The notes below the pieces were generated by a model. It was not told the DNA's origin. It did no database searches and was given only the letters and a program-made list of their open reading frames with translations. Positions 8,010 to 16,563 of a DNA stretch of 64,000 nucleotides are shown here, piece after piece. Positions within the stretch are counted from its first letter, which is position 1; each line of letters starts with the position of its first letter. The stretch comes from Barnesiella sp. An55 (GTDB lineage: Bacteria > Bacteroidota > Bacteroidia > Bacteroidales > Barnesiellaceae): assembly GCF_002161555.1 (NCBI RefSeq), contig NZ_NFHZ01000015.1, positions 1 through 64,000 on the forward strand, read 5' to 3'. The position numbers and the translations under genes were made by a program.

Positions 8010-9509
8010 ATGAAGACGCAAAAAATATATTTTTTCCTGTGTATCGCAGCTCTGTTTTTATCTGGAATTTCGTGTAATTCGACCGACGAGGAGGAGATAA
8101 CCTATACCCTGTCGGAGAGTGTGCGGGTTACCAGTTTCTCTTTGGCCGCCAACGATTCGGTGTTGGCCCACCTCGATACCATCTTCTTTACCATCGACTT
8201 GAACGGGGGGCAAATCTACAATGCCGATTCTCTGCCCAAGGGTACCGACGTGTCGGCTCTTATTGCCAACATCTCGTTTGACAATGTGGCCCAGGCCAAA
8301 ATAATCATGGACCGTGGCGATGCTACCAAAAACGATACTATCGATTACCTGGCTACTCCCACCGACTCGATCGACTTTACTTCCAAAGTGTCGCTGGTGG
8401 TGACTGCCCAAAATGGAGTGACCGAAAAGTGGTACTCGGTGAAGGTGAACGTGCACCAAATCGATCCCGATTCGCTCTATTGGAACACCCCCTTTGGAAT
8501 GAGAACGTTGCCTTGTGGCCCAGGTACGACGGTGACGGCTCAAAAAGCGGTCTATTTCAAGGAAAAAGTCTATTCGTTTATCGAGGTTAACTCGACTTAT
8601 ACCGTATATACAACCGACAACCCTTATGCCGACAACTGGACGACACAGGAGTTGAACCTGCCCTTTACGCCCAATGTGAAGTCGGTGCAGGCTACGACCG
8701 ATGCCTTGTACATGCTCTCGCAAACCGGTGAACTTTATCGCTCGGAAGACGGGACGAACTGGACCTCGACAGGCCAGTCGTTCTATTCGCTCGTAGGTTC
8801 GTGGAAGTCACGGCTGCTGGGTGTTGTACTGGACAACGGCACCTACAAACACGACTGTTATCCGCGGCCCGAAGGGTTCACACCCTATCCTGTACCGGCC
8901 AATTTCCCCATCACCGGCAGCAGTCAAATGGTGACTTTCGTCTCGGAGTATGATTTGGATTCGCCCCAGTCGATTATGATAGGTGGTCGCACAGCCAGCA
9001 ACAAACTCACGGGCGCTACCTGGGGTTACGACGGTGAAGCCTGGGCGCAGCTGGGAGGAGCCATTACCCCCTGTGAGGGAGCTCTGCTCTTTCCCTATTT
9101 CACTTTCACGACCAGCGCATATTGGATAACAACCCGATATACCTCGTGGATTGCAATCGGCGGACGCGAGTCAGGAGGCGTATCCGACTCGGTTTATGTC
9201 TCGATCAACAACGGCAATACCTGGAGCAAGGCCCCCGACTTGTTGGCCATGCCCTCTTATATTGCTCCCCGGGCATTTGCCTCGGTGCTGGTTGTCGAGG
9301 CCGATTTTGCCGCTTCGCAGAAGTCCTCGCCTCTGTGGCGGTTCATGCCCGTGCGCCCGATGCCGGCCATGGCTGTTACGCGGGCTACCAACGACGATTA
9401 CAAGATTCCCTACATCTATATCTTTGGCGGAGAGAGCGACGCCGGTACAACCTATAACCAGATATGGCGAGGCGCGATAGGACGCCTGAGGTACCCGCCT
9501 ATACCGTAA
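8010..9509 (+). CDS. DUF6242-type surface lipoprotein
   Basis: A 499-residue exported protein. The signal peptide ends in FLSGISC, so Cys at about residue 22 should be lipidated; the acidic STDEEE that follows resembles a Bacteroidetes surface-export signal. The N-terminal third (about 30-150) looks like an Ig-like domain ending in VSLVVTAQNGVTEKWYSVKV. The C-terminal part has repeats resembling a beta-propeller, such as LYRSEDGTNW, VYVSINNGNTW and IYIFGGE. This matches my recollection of the DUF6242 family; function is unknown. A TTG directly before the ATG extends the frame by one codon, but ATG 8010 is preferred. It leads the envelope-gene block. Confidence 0.75.
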   Translation: MKTQKIYFFLCIAALFLSGISCNSTDEEEITYTLSESVRVTSFSLAANDSVLAHLDTIFFTIDLNGGQIYNADSLPKGTDVSALIANISFDNVAQAKIIMDRGDATKNDTIDYLATPTDSIDFTSKVSLVVTAQNGVTEKWYSVKVNVHQIDPDSLYWNTPFGMRTLPCGPGTTVTAQKAVYFKEKVYSFIEVNSTYTVYTTDNPYADNWTTQELNLPFTPNVKSVQATTDALYMLSQTGELYRSEDGTNWTSTGQSFYSLVGSWKSRLLGVVLDNGTYKHDCYPRPEGFTPYPVPANFPITGSSQMVTFVSEYDLDSPQSIMIGGRTASNKLTGATWGYDGEAWAQLGGAITPCEGALLFPYFTFTTSAYWITTRYTSWIAIGGRESGGVSDSVYVSINNGNTWSKAPDLLAMPSYIAPRAFASVLVVEADFAASQKSSPLWRFMPVRPMPAMAVTRATNDDYKIPYIYIFGGESDAGTTYNQIWRGAIGRLRYPPIP

Positions 9510-9595
9510 TTGTGCGATGGGGGAAAGGGCAATCGATATACTTTTCGTCGGAATATTTCGTTTTATGTATGTAGGCATGTAAAAATGGTGCGCAC

Positions 9596-10273
9596 ATGAA
9601 AAAGATAATTCCGATTATAGTCATATTGATGAGTTGCACGGCAGCCGTATCGGCGCAAGACTACCGTTTCGATGCGGGTCTGGCGGGCGGTATAAGCTGC
9701 TATATGGGCGATGCCAACCAGGTTTCGCCGTGGCATCGGCCGGGTGCTGCGATAAGCGGGGTATTCCGCTTTTTGCTCAATTACCGGTGGGCTGTCAAGA
9801 CCGACATCTCGGCCATGCAGTTCTCGGGCGATACGCGCGACTTCGACAACCAGTTCCCCAACGGGGGTGCATATTCGTTTGAGAGTTGGCAATACCGGTT
9901 GGGCGGACAGATAGAGTTCAACTTCTTCAATTACGGGATGGGGTACTCTTATTTGAACACGAAGCGCATCTCGCCCTATCTGTTGGCCGGCGCCGGGGTA
10001 GGCTACTCAACGGTCGATGGCGGATATGTGAGTGTAGATGGCTCGTTGGGCCTTGGTGTAAAATACAAGATAGCCCCGCGATGGAACATAAGTTTGGAGT
10101 TTGCCATGCACAAGACGTTGGGCGATAGCTTCGACGGGAAGGCATTGGGCGATCCCTACAACATAAAAAGTAGCGTGCTGAAGAATACCGATTGGTTTTC
10201 AACAACGTTGTTTTCGATCACGTATGAATTTGGCCGCAAAAAAGAGATTTGTAACAACAACGATAATCGTTGA
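9596..10273 (+). CDS. DUF6089/PorG-like outer-membrane beta-barrel protein
   Basis: A 225-residue protein with a cleavable signal peptide (ends AAVSA/QDYRFD). The body is a series of amphipathic strands rich in Tyr, Gly and Phe, such as WQYRLGGQIEFNFFNYG and ISPYLLAGAGVGY, consistent with an 8-10-stranded barrel. The GISCYMGDANQ segment is typical of DUF6089/PorG proteins. PorG takes part in type IX secretion where that system exists; nothing here proves that role. It sits just before uppS and bamA, an order common in Bacteroidales. Confidence 0.82.
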   Translation: MKKIIPIIVILMSCTAAVSAQDYRFDAGLAGGISCYMGDANQVSPWHRPGAAISGVFRFLLNYRWAVKTDISAMQFSGDTRDFDNQFPNGGAYSFESWQYRLGGQIEFNFFNYGMGYSYLNTKRISPYLLAGAGVGYSTVDGGYVSVDGSLGLGVKYKIAPRWNISLEFAMHKTLGDSFDGKALGDPYNIKSSVLKNTDWFSTTLFSITYEFGRKKEICNNNDNR

Positions 10274-10278
10274 AGAGA

Positions 10279-11016
10279 ATGACTTACGCAGAGCAGATAA
10301 ATCGTACTCGTGTGCCTAAGCACATCGCCATCATTATGGACGGTAACGGCCGTTGGGCCAAGGAGCGGGGATTGGACCGTTCGGAGGGCCATCGCAAGGG
10401 CCTCGATGTGGTTCACGAAATTACCGATGCCGCCGCCGAAGTGGGGGTGCAATACCTTACGCTATATGCTTTCTCGACCGAGAACTGGAATCGCCCGCAA
10501 GCCGAGGTCGATGCCCTCATGGCATTGGTAGTTTTTGGAATCGAGCGCGAGACTCCCGGCATGATCGAGAAGGGGGTGCGTCTGTCGGTGATTGGCGACA
10601 TAGACCGTCTGCCGGCCGATGTGAAAGCCCGTTTGCTGAAATGTATCAGCGATACCTCGGGCGGCAAACGCATCGTGCTGAACCTGGCGCTCAGCTATTC
10701 GTCGCGTTGGGAGATTGCCCGGGCCACTCGCTGCATTGCCCGGGAAGTGCTGGACGGTCGCCTGTCGGTCGATGACATTGACGAGACGACCCTCGACCGC
10801 TATATGACAACGGCCGATATGCCCAACCCCGATTTGCTCATCAGAACAGGTGGCGAGATACGTCTCAGCAACTTCCTGCTGTGGCAGTTGTCCTATGCCG
10901 AGTTCTATTTTACCCATGAGTATTGGCCCGATTTCACCGACGAGAGTCTCTACAAAGCCATTGTCGAGTACCAGTCGAGAGAGCGCCGGTTCGGGAAAAC
11001 GAGTGAACAACTATAA
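10279..11016 (+). CDS. uppS: Isoprenyl transferase (undecaprenyl diphosphate synthase)
   Basis: A 245-residue cis-prenyltransferase that adds isoprene units to farnesyl diphosphate to make the C55 lipid carrier for cell-wall and O-antigen sugars. The catalytic motif HIAIIMDGNGRWA ends near residue 27, with Asp21 the metal-binding residue; further family blocks are LYAFSTENW and RTGGEIRLSNFLLWQ. The TTG at 10270 would add three residues and overlap the previous gene; the ATG at 10279 gives the usual N-terminus (MTYAEQINRTRVPKH). BamA begins on the very next base after the uppS stop, so the two are coupled. Confidence 0.95.
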   Translation: MTYAEQINRTRVPKHIAIIMDGNGRWAKERGLDRSEGHRKGLDVVHEITDAAAEVGVQYLTLYAFSTENWNRPQAEVDALMALVVFGIERETPGMIEKGVRLSVIGDIDRLPADVKARLLKCISDTSGGKRIVLNLALSYSSRWEIARATRCIAREVLDGRLSVDDIDETTLDRYMTTADMPNPDLLIRTGGEIRLSNFLLWQLSYAEFYFTHEYWPDFTDESLYKAIVEYQSRERRFGKTSEQL

Positions 11017-13686
11017 ATGAAGAATTTGAATTTGAAAATGCAACATACTATGCCTTTCAGGTATTTGGCCGTCCTTTTGACATTGTCTTTGTGTTCATTG
11101 GCGGCAACCGCACAGAACGAAGAAAAGCTCGACACGATATACAACCCCAAGGTGGTGTATTCGGCTATCCCGCAAAAGTATGAGATTGCCGGTATTACCG
11201 TGACCGGGGCGCCCAACTACGAGGACTATGTGCTCATTGGCTACTCGGGTCTCGAGGTGGGACAGGTAATCGAGATTCCCGGCAACGCCATTACCGACGC
11301 GGCCAAAAAATTCTGGCGGCAAGGCCTCTTTTCCGACGTGATTATCAAGTTGGCCAAGGTCTATGGCGACAAAGCGTGGATTGAGATTCAGCTCAAGCAG
11401 CAGCCGCGTATTTCGCAAATCAACTATCACGGCCTCAAGAAGAGCGAACGCGAAGACCTGGAGATGCGACTGGGTCTGGTGAAGGGTAACCAGATAACCC
11501 CCAACATTGTGGACCGTGCCACTACCATCATCAAGAAGCACTTCGAGGAGAAGGGCTTCAAAAATGCCGAAGTCAATATCAAGCAGACCGACGACCTTAC
11601 CCACGAAAACGAGGTAATCGTCGATATCTATATCGACAAGAAAGAGAAAATCAAAGTCCACAAGATATACATCGAGGGCAACAAGGTTCTCTCGGATCGC
11701 AAGATCAAGTGGGCCATGAAGAAGACCAACGAGAAGGGCAACCTGCTCCACCTCTTCCGCACCAAGAAATTTGTCGAGGAGAACTACAAAAACGATAAGA
11801 ACCTCGTTATCGAGAAGTACAACGAGCTGGGCTACCGCGATGCTGCCATCGTGAGCGACAGCGTGGTGCGCTTCAACGACAAGACAGTCGATGTCTATCT
11901 CACCATCGACGAGGGCGACAAATACTACATTCGCAACATCGAGTGGGTGGGCAACACGATTTATCCGTCGGACTACCTCTCGGCCGTGCTGGGTATGAAG
12001 CCGGGCGATGTCTATAACCAGAAGATGCTGAACAAGCGTACGATGGAAGACGAAGATGCCGTAGCCAACCTTTACATGGACCGTGGTTACCTCTTCTTCC
12101 AGTTGGTACCCATCGAGGGGAATGTGCAGAACGACTCCATCGATCTGGAGATTAGACTCTTCGAGGGTCCGCAGGCGCGTATCAACAAAGTGGTTATCAA
12201 CGGTAACGACCGCTTGTATGAGCATGTAATACGGCGTGAGTTGCGTACCAAGCCGGGCGAACTCTTCAGCAAGTCGGACCTCATGCGTTCGGCTCGTGAG
12301 ATTGCGCAGACCGGCCACTTCGACCCCGAGACGATGGATATCAGGCCCGAGCCCAACGAAGAGAACGGTACGGTGGACCTCATTTACAACCTCGAGTCGA
12401 AGGCCAACGACCAAATCGAGTTCTCGGCCGGTTGGGGCCAGACGGGTGTGATTGGTAAACTCAGTCTTAAATTTACCAACTTCTCCATTAAGAACTTGCT
12501 GAATCCCAAATCGTTCAAGGGTATCATACCGCAGGGCGACGGACAGACTTTCACCATCAGTGCGCAGACCAATGCCCGCTACTACCAGCAATACAGCATT
12601 TCGTTCTACGATCCCTGGTTCGGCGGCAAGCGACCTAACTCGTTCCAGTTCTCGGCCTATTACAGCCGTCAGACCGGTATCGAGAGCTCGTTCCTGAGCA
12701 ATGCCTACAACAGCATCTACAACAATGCGTTGTATGGGGGCTACTATGGTGGTTATGGCAGCTATTACAACAACTACTACAACGACTATTACCAAAATGC
12801 CTACGAGAATGCGCTCGACCCCAACAAGTCGTTGCAGATGGTGGGCGTGTCGTTCGGTTTCGGTAAACGGTTGGAGTGGCCCGACGACTACTTCACCTTC
12901 ATGGCCGAGCTTGGTTATCAGGCCTATATCCTCAAGAACTGGGAGTATCTCTATTACATGCAGAACGGTACCTCGCACAGCTTCACGCTGGGCCTGACCT
13001 TGGGACGTAGCTCTATCGACAACCCCATCTACACCCGCCGCGGTTCGCAGTTCACCCTCTCGGCCCAGTTCACGCCGCCCTATTCGCTCTTCTCCAAGAC
13101 CGACTACAAGAGCCTCTACGAAAGCTCGTCGCGAGCCGACCGCGAGAAACTCTACCGCTGGATCGAGTATTACAAGATTAAGTTCAAGAGCCGCGTCTAT
13201 ACGCCGCTGAACAACTCGGAGAAATATACGCTGGTGCTCATGGGCCGTGCCGACTTCGGTTTGCTGGGCTCGTACAACAAATACAAACAGACCCCCTTCG
13301 AGACCTTCTGTGTGGGAGGTGACGGTATGACCGGTTCCTATACCTATGCTACCGAGACCATCGGTTTGAGAGGTTATGACAACAACTCGCTCACGCCTTA
13401 TTATGACGGTCGTGCCTATACCCGCTTCTCGATGGAGTTGCACTTCCCGTTCCTGTTGCAACCCTCATCGACCATCTACGGTTTGGCCTTTGTCGAGGGC
13501 GGTAATGCCTGGACCCAGCTCGAGAATTTCAACCCCTTCTCGCTGAAACGTTCGGCCGGTGTGGGTGTGCGCATCTTCCTGCCGATGATTGGTCTGATGG
13601 GTATCGACTGGGCCTACGGTTTCGACAAGGTACAGGGCGAACGCGGTGGAGGCCACTTCCACTTCATCCTGGGTCAGGAATTTTAA
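11017..13686 (+). CDS. bamA: Outer-membrane protein assembly factor BamA
   Basis: An 889-residue Omp85 protein that inserts barrel proteins into the outer membrane. A signal peptide ends in LAATAQ. The periplasmic part (about residues 45-460) contains POTRA repeats with the usual hairpin pattern (VTGAPNYEDYVLIGYSGLEVGQ, IYIEGNKVLSDRKIKWAMK). The barrel occupies about 470-889 and ends in the terminal aromatic FHFILGQEF, the BAM recognition signal. Near residue 570 is a Tyr/Gly/Asn-rich stretch (YGGYYGGYGSYYNNYYNDYY), probably a surface loop; such an insertion is frequent in Bacteroidetes. ATGs at 11038 and 11050 are alternative starts that would shorten the n-region of the signal peptide. A terminator follows. 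Confidence 0.96.
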   Translation: MKNLNLKMQHTMPFRYLAVLLTLSLCSLAATAQNEEKLDTIYNPKVVYSAIPQKYEIAGITVTGAPNYEDYVLIGYSGLEVGQVIEIPGNAITDAAKKFWRQGLFSDVIIKLAKVYGDKAWIEIQLKQQPRISQINYHGLKKSEREDLEMRLGLVKGNQITPNIVDRATTIIKKHFEEKGFKNAEVNIKQTDDLTHENEVIVDIYIDKKEKIKVHKIYIEGNKVLSDRKIKWAMKKTNEKGNLLHLFRTKKFVEENYKNDKNLVIEKYNELGYRDAAIVSDSVVRFNDKTVDVYLTIDEGDKYYIRNIEWVGNTIYPSDYLSAVLGMKPGDVYNQKMLNKRTMEDEDAVANLYMDRGYLFFQLVPIEGNVQNDSIDLEIRLFEGPQARINKVVINGNDRLYEHVIRRELRTKPGELFSKSDLMRSAREIAQTGHFDPETMDIRPEPNEENGTVDLIYNLESKANDQIEFSAGWGQTGVIGKLSLKFTNFSIKNLLNPKSFKGIIPQGDGQTFTISAQTNARYYQQYSISFYDPWFGGKRPNSFQFSAYYSRQTGIESSFLSNAYNSIYNNALYGGYYGGYGSYYNNYYNDYYQNAYENALDPNKSLQMVGVSFGFGKRLEWPDDYFTFMAELGYQAYILKNWEYLYYMQNGTSHSFTLGLTLGRSSIDNPIYTRRGSQFTLSAQFTPPYSLFSKTDYKSLYESSSRADREKLYRWIEYYKIKFKSRVYTPLNNSEKYTLVLMGRADFGLLGSYNKYKQTPFETFCVGGDGMTGSYTYATETIGLRGYDNNSLTPYYDGRAYTRFSMELHFPFLLQPSSTIYGLAFVEGGNAWTQLENFNPFSLKRSAGVGVRIFLPMIGLMGIDWAYGFDKVQGERGGGHFHFILGQEF

Positions 13687-13729
13687 TTTGTGAAAAAAGA
13701 GATACATTTTGTGTTAAATGCTTTAAAAG

Positions 13730-13769
13730 GATAGCGCGGTTTAATAGAATCGCGCTATCTTTATTTTTT
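13730..13769 (+). terminator. Rho-independent terminator after bamA
   Basis: GATAGCGCG (13730-13738) pairs perfectly with CGCGCTATC (13751-13759), loop 12 nt, followed by TTTATTTTTT. It separates bamA from the OmpH genes. Confidence 0.88.
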
Positions 13770-13840
13770 GGAGACTGTGGTGATTGGTTCGCTCTCTCCC
13801 CGAGAACGTAGAAATGTATAACTAAACCCTGTAAAGCAAT

Positions 13841-14356
13841 ATGAAACGAATTGTCCTTTTGGCGATAGCGGTTGTAGCTTTTGCCGCGTCGTCGGTAGCC
13901 CAAAAGTATGCTTTGATCGATATGGAGTATATCCTCAAGAATATACCCTCCTACGAGATGGCCAACGAGCAGTTGAACCAGGTGTCGCAACGCTGGCAGA
14001 AGGAGTGCGACGACAAGGCTGCCGAGGCCAAGACGATGTATCAGAACTACCAGTCGGACCTGGTGTTCCTCACCGAAGATATGAAGGTGAAACGCGAGGA
14101 AGAGATTCGTGCCAAGGAGACCGAGGTGGTGGAGTTGCGCCGTAAATACTTCGGCCCCGAAGGCGAGTTGTTCAAGAAACGCGAGAGCCTCATGAAGCCT
14201 ATACAAGACGATATCTACAATGCCGTCAAGAAGATTTCGGAGGAGAAAGGCTATTCGATGGTCATCGACCGAGCCTCGTCGCCCAACATCATTTTTGCTT
14301 CGCCCAAGATAGATATAAGTAATGAAGTGCTCTCAAAGTTAGGATATTCAAAATAA
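13841..14356 (+). CDS. OmpH/Skp-family periplasmic chaperone, first copy
   Basis: A 171-residue secreted protein with signal peptide ending in AASSVAQ. It then follows the Skp plan: a short strand (KYALIDMEYILKNIPSYE), a long charged helical coiled coil (about 40-125) that would form the tentacles, and a closing strand (YSMVIDRASSPNIIFASP). Skp holds unfolded outer-membrane proteins in the periplasm for BamA, which matches its position downstream of bamA. A second, differing copy lies 53 nt further on. Confidence 0.9.
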   Translation: MKRIVLLAIAVVAFAASSVAQKYALIDMEYILKNIPSYEMANEQLNQVSQRWQKECDDKAAEAKTMYQNYQSDLVFLTEDMKVKREEEIRAKETEVVELRRKYFGPEGELFKKRESLMKPIQDDIYNAVKKISEEKGYSMVIDRASSPNIIFASPKIDISNEVLSKLGYSK

Positions 14357-14361
14357 ATGCG

Positions 14362-14369
14362 TACTTTTG
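14362..14369 (+). promoter_or_regulatory. -7 box before the second OmpH gene
   Basis: TACTTTTG, followed by CAC, matches TAnnTTTG and gives a leader of about 35 nt. It begins 5 nt after the stop of the first ompH, so the second copy may be expressed on its own. No clear -33 TTTG is present. Confidence 0.5.
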
Positions 14370-14409
14370 CACTGTTATTCGTAACTAACAATAAAAACAA
14401 AATTATAGT

Positions 14410-14925
14410 ATGATCAAAAAACTTCTTTTTGCTGCTGTGTGCTTCTGCTCGCTGAGCTTCATGGCACAGGCGCAACAGGCCCTTAAATTCGGTACCGTAA
14501 ATTCTCAGGAGATTTTCATGCTGATGCCCGAGAAAGCAACTGCCGAGAAAACTCTTCAAGATATCAATAAGAAATATGAAGATGAGTTCATGAAGATTCA
14601 GGAAGAGTTCACCAAGAAATACAAAGAGTACATGGCTTTGGGTGATACCATTCCCGAGACAATACGTGCCCGTCGTGCACAAGAGGTTCAAGACTCGCAA
14701 TCGCGTATCGAGAGCTTCCGCGAAATGGCCACTCAAGATATTCAAAAACAACAAGAGGCTCTCTTCGCTCCCATTCAACAGAAGTTGATGGATGCCATCA
14801 AATCGGTAGGTGCCGAGGGTAAGTTTACCTATATCTTCGATCTGGCTTATCCTATTGTAATTTATCAGGGAGCTCCCAGTGAAGATGTGACTCCGTTGGT
14901 AAAGGCCAAATTGGGATTGAAATAA
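14410..14925 (+). CDS. OmpH/Skp-family periplasmic chaperone, second copy
   Basis: 171 residues with a signal peptide ending in FMAQAQQ. Same plan as the previous gene: LKFGTVNSQEIFMLMPE, a helical region with Lys/Glu/Gln heptads (about 45-125) and a final strand FTYIFDLAYPIVIYQG. Identity with the first copy is low by eye, so this is an old duplication, and mixed or separate trimers are possible. Codon use here is less GC-rich (more AAA, GAA) than in bamA, which may indicate high expression. A strong terminator follows. Confidence 0.9.
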   Translation: MIKKLLFAAVCFCSLSFMAQAQQALKFGTVNSQEIFMLMPEKATAEKTLQDINKKYEDEFMKIQEEFTKKYKEYMALGDTIPETIRARRAQEVQDSQSRIESFREMATQDIQKQQEALFAPIQQKLMDAIKSVGAEGKFTYIFDLAYPIVIYQGAPSEDVTPLVKAKLGLK

Positions 14926-14950
14926 TTCTCCCTCATCGAGGAATTTCATA

Positions 14951-14982
14951 AAAGGGTGATAACGCAACTTATCATCCTTTTT
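14951..14982 (+). terminator. Rho-independent terminator after the second OmpH gene
   Basis: GGGTGATAA (14954-14962) pairs with TTATCATCC (14969-14977) with one G-T wobble, loop CGCAAC, followed by TTTTT. Confidence 0.82.
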
Positions 14983-14999
14983 CCATATCTAAGCGAACA

Positions 15000-15848
15000 A
15001 TGATAAACGTGAACAAAGAGCACATGGCTATGGGCCCCATCGGCGTGTTCGATTCGGGTTACGGCGGTCTCACCATTCTCGAGCAGGTGCGCAAGGGGTT
15101 GCCGCAGTACGACTACCTCTACCTGGGCGACAATGCGCGGGCTCCCTATGGTACCCGCTCGTTTGAGATAGTGTATGAGTTTACCAAGCAGGCGGTGCTG
15201 CACCTCTTCGACGAAGGGTGCTCGCTGGTGATATTGGCCTGCAACACGGCTTCGGCCAAGGCTCTGCGCAGTATCCAGCAGAACGATCTGCCCCGTATTG
15301 CCCCCGACCGACGGGTGTTGGGAGTCATACGCCCCACGGTCGAGGCATTGGCCGAGTTGTCGCATACCGGTCACATAGGGGTACTGGCTACGCCGGGAAC
15401 CATCCAGTCGCACTCCTACGAGATGGAGATTAAAAAGATGTATCCCCATTTCAAGGTCTATGGACAGGCCTGCCCCATGTGGGTGCCGCTGGTCGAGAAC
15501 AACGAGGCACAAGGTCCCGGAGCCGACTATTTCGTGAAGAAGTATATCGACGAACTGCTGGCCCAGTCGCCCGATATCGATACGGTGGTATTGGGGTGTA
15601 CCCACTATCCGCTGCTGCTCGACAAAATCAGAGCCTATCTGCCCCCGTCGGTATCGGTGGTGATGCAGGGTCCGCTGGTTACCGACCGTCTCGACGACTA
15701 CCTGCGCCGTCACCCCGAGATAGAGACCCGTTGCTCGAAGGGCGGCCATTGCCGCTATCTGACCACCGAGGCTCCCGGCAAATTCTCCGAGGCCGCCACT
15801 CTCTTCCTTAACGAGCCGGTAGAGGCCGAACACATTGTATTGGGATAA
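15000..15848 (+). CDS. murI: Glutamate racemase
   Basis: A 282-residue cofactor-free racemase that makes D-glutamate for peptidoglycan. The two catalytic cysteines are C81 in ACNTAS and C200 in VLGCTHYPLL. The N-terminal substrate motif GPIGVFDSGYGGL is at residues 12-24. ATGs at codons 9 and 11 are also possible starts; the first is used because nothing upstream rules it out. It closes the envelope cluster and is followed after 21 nt by the S4-domain gene, with which it is probably cotranscribed. Confidence 0.95.
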   Translation: MINVNKEHMAMGPIGVFDSGYGGLTILEQVRKGLPQYDYLYLGDNARAPYGTRSFEIVYEFTKQAVLHLFDEGCSLVILACNTASAKALRSIQQNDLPRIAPDRRVLGVIRPTVEALAELSHTGHIGVLATPGTIQSHSYEMEIKKMYPHFKVYGQACPMWVPLVENNEAQGPGADYFVKKYIDELLAQSPDIDTVVLGCTHYPLLLDKIRAYLPPSVSVVMQGPLVTDRLDDYLRRHPEIETRCSKGGHCRYLTTEAPGKFSEAATLFLNEPVEAEHIVLG

Positions 15849-15869
15849 CGATAAAAACAATTTTCGACT

Positions 15870-16403
15870 ATGGCAAAGAAAGAATCACAACCGGGTATCC
15901 GGGTCAACAAATACATTAGCGACTCGGGCTTCTGTTCTCGTCGGGAAGCCGATAAGCTCATTACCGACGAGCGGGTTACCATCAACGGCGAACCGGCTAC
16001 GTTGGGCAGTCGGGTAGAAGAGGGCGACAAAGTAAAGATCGACGGTGAGCCTCTGCACTACATTCCCATGGAGCAACGCGAGTACAAGCTGCGTCGATAT
16101 GGCGCCGCTTCTCGTCGAAACAGCTCGTTCGGGGCCGAAGCCGCCGAGGAGAAGTCGGCTCACCGACCTTCGCGCAATCGTGCCGCCGGGCGTGACGAGG
16201 AGCCCCAGGGCGGACGTCGCACCCGGCATGCTGCACCCGCTGCTCACGAGGGTGGTCGCCGGGGAACCCAGTCGGGCAAGTCGCATCCAACGGCCGCTTA
16301 CCCCGACAAGAGAGGTACAGACCGAGGTGTCTCGAGCGAACATTCGCGGGGTCGTGGTGCGGCCTCTAAAGCTCGTCCCGACGAGAAACGTCGTCGGGGT
16401 TGA
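15870..16403 (+). CDS. S4-domain RNA-binding protein with Arg/Gly-rich tail
   Basis: A 177-residue protein. Residues about 9-65 form an S4 domain as in the N-terminus of RluB/RluF pseudouridine synthases: IRVNKYISDSGFCSRREADK, then RVTINGEPATLGSRVEEGDKV. The synthase catalytic domain that normally follows is absent. Instead, residues about 70-177 are low-complexity and strongly basic (Arg, Gly, Ala, Ser; pieces such as GGRRT, GGRRGTQ, SRGRGAAS, EKRRRG). No fragment of a synthase domain appears in any frame downstream, so this looks like a stand-alone RNA-binding protein rather than a broken gene. RNA partner unknown. Confidence 0.82.
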   Translation: MAKKESQPGIRVNKYISDSGFCSRREADKLITDERVTINGEPATLGSRVEEGDKVKIDGEPLHYIPMEQREYKLRRYGAASRRNSSFGAEAAEEKSAHRPSRNRAAGRDEEPQGGRRTRHAAPAAHEGGRRGTQSGKSHPTAAYPDKRGTDRGVSSEHSRGRGAASKARPDEKRRRG

Positions 16404-16481
16404 TGTTTGCCGCACGATCCGGAAACGCGACAATCGCACAAGAGAGCTTGTCCCTCCCGGCAAAACCATACGATACGAAAA

Positions 16482-16526
16482 ATCCCCTTACAGGCCTTTA
16501 GGACCGGTAAGGGGATCTGTTTTTTT
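16482..16526 (+). terminator. Rho-independent terminator after the murI/S4 unit
   Basis: ATCCCCTTAC (16482-16491) pairs with GTAAGGGGAT (16507-16516), followed by CTGTTTTTTT. It lies between the convergent S4 and YeiH genes. Confidence 0.88.
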
Positions 16527-16563
16527 GACCCTATTTTGAAATCTCCTGTTTTTTATCAGAGGG

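Noticed and set aside
11095-13461. A 788-codon minus-strand open frame opposite bamA.
   Set aside because: It mirrors BamA codon bias (Val/Leu/Glu/His-rich, no domain); bamA itself is complete and unmistakable.
16066-16539. Frameshifted remains of a pseudouridine synthase behind the S4 domain.
   Set aside because: None of the other frames shows the GRLD catalytic motif or other synthase blocks; the sequence is low-complexity in the S4 frame itself.
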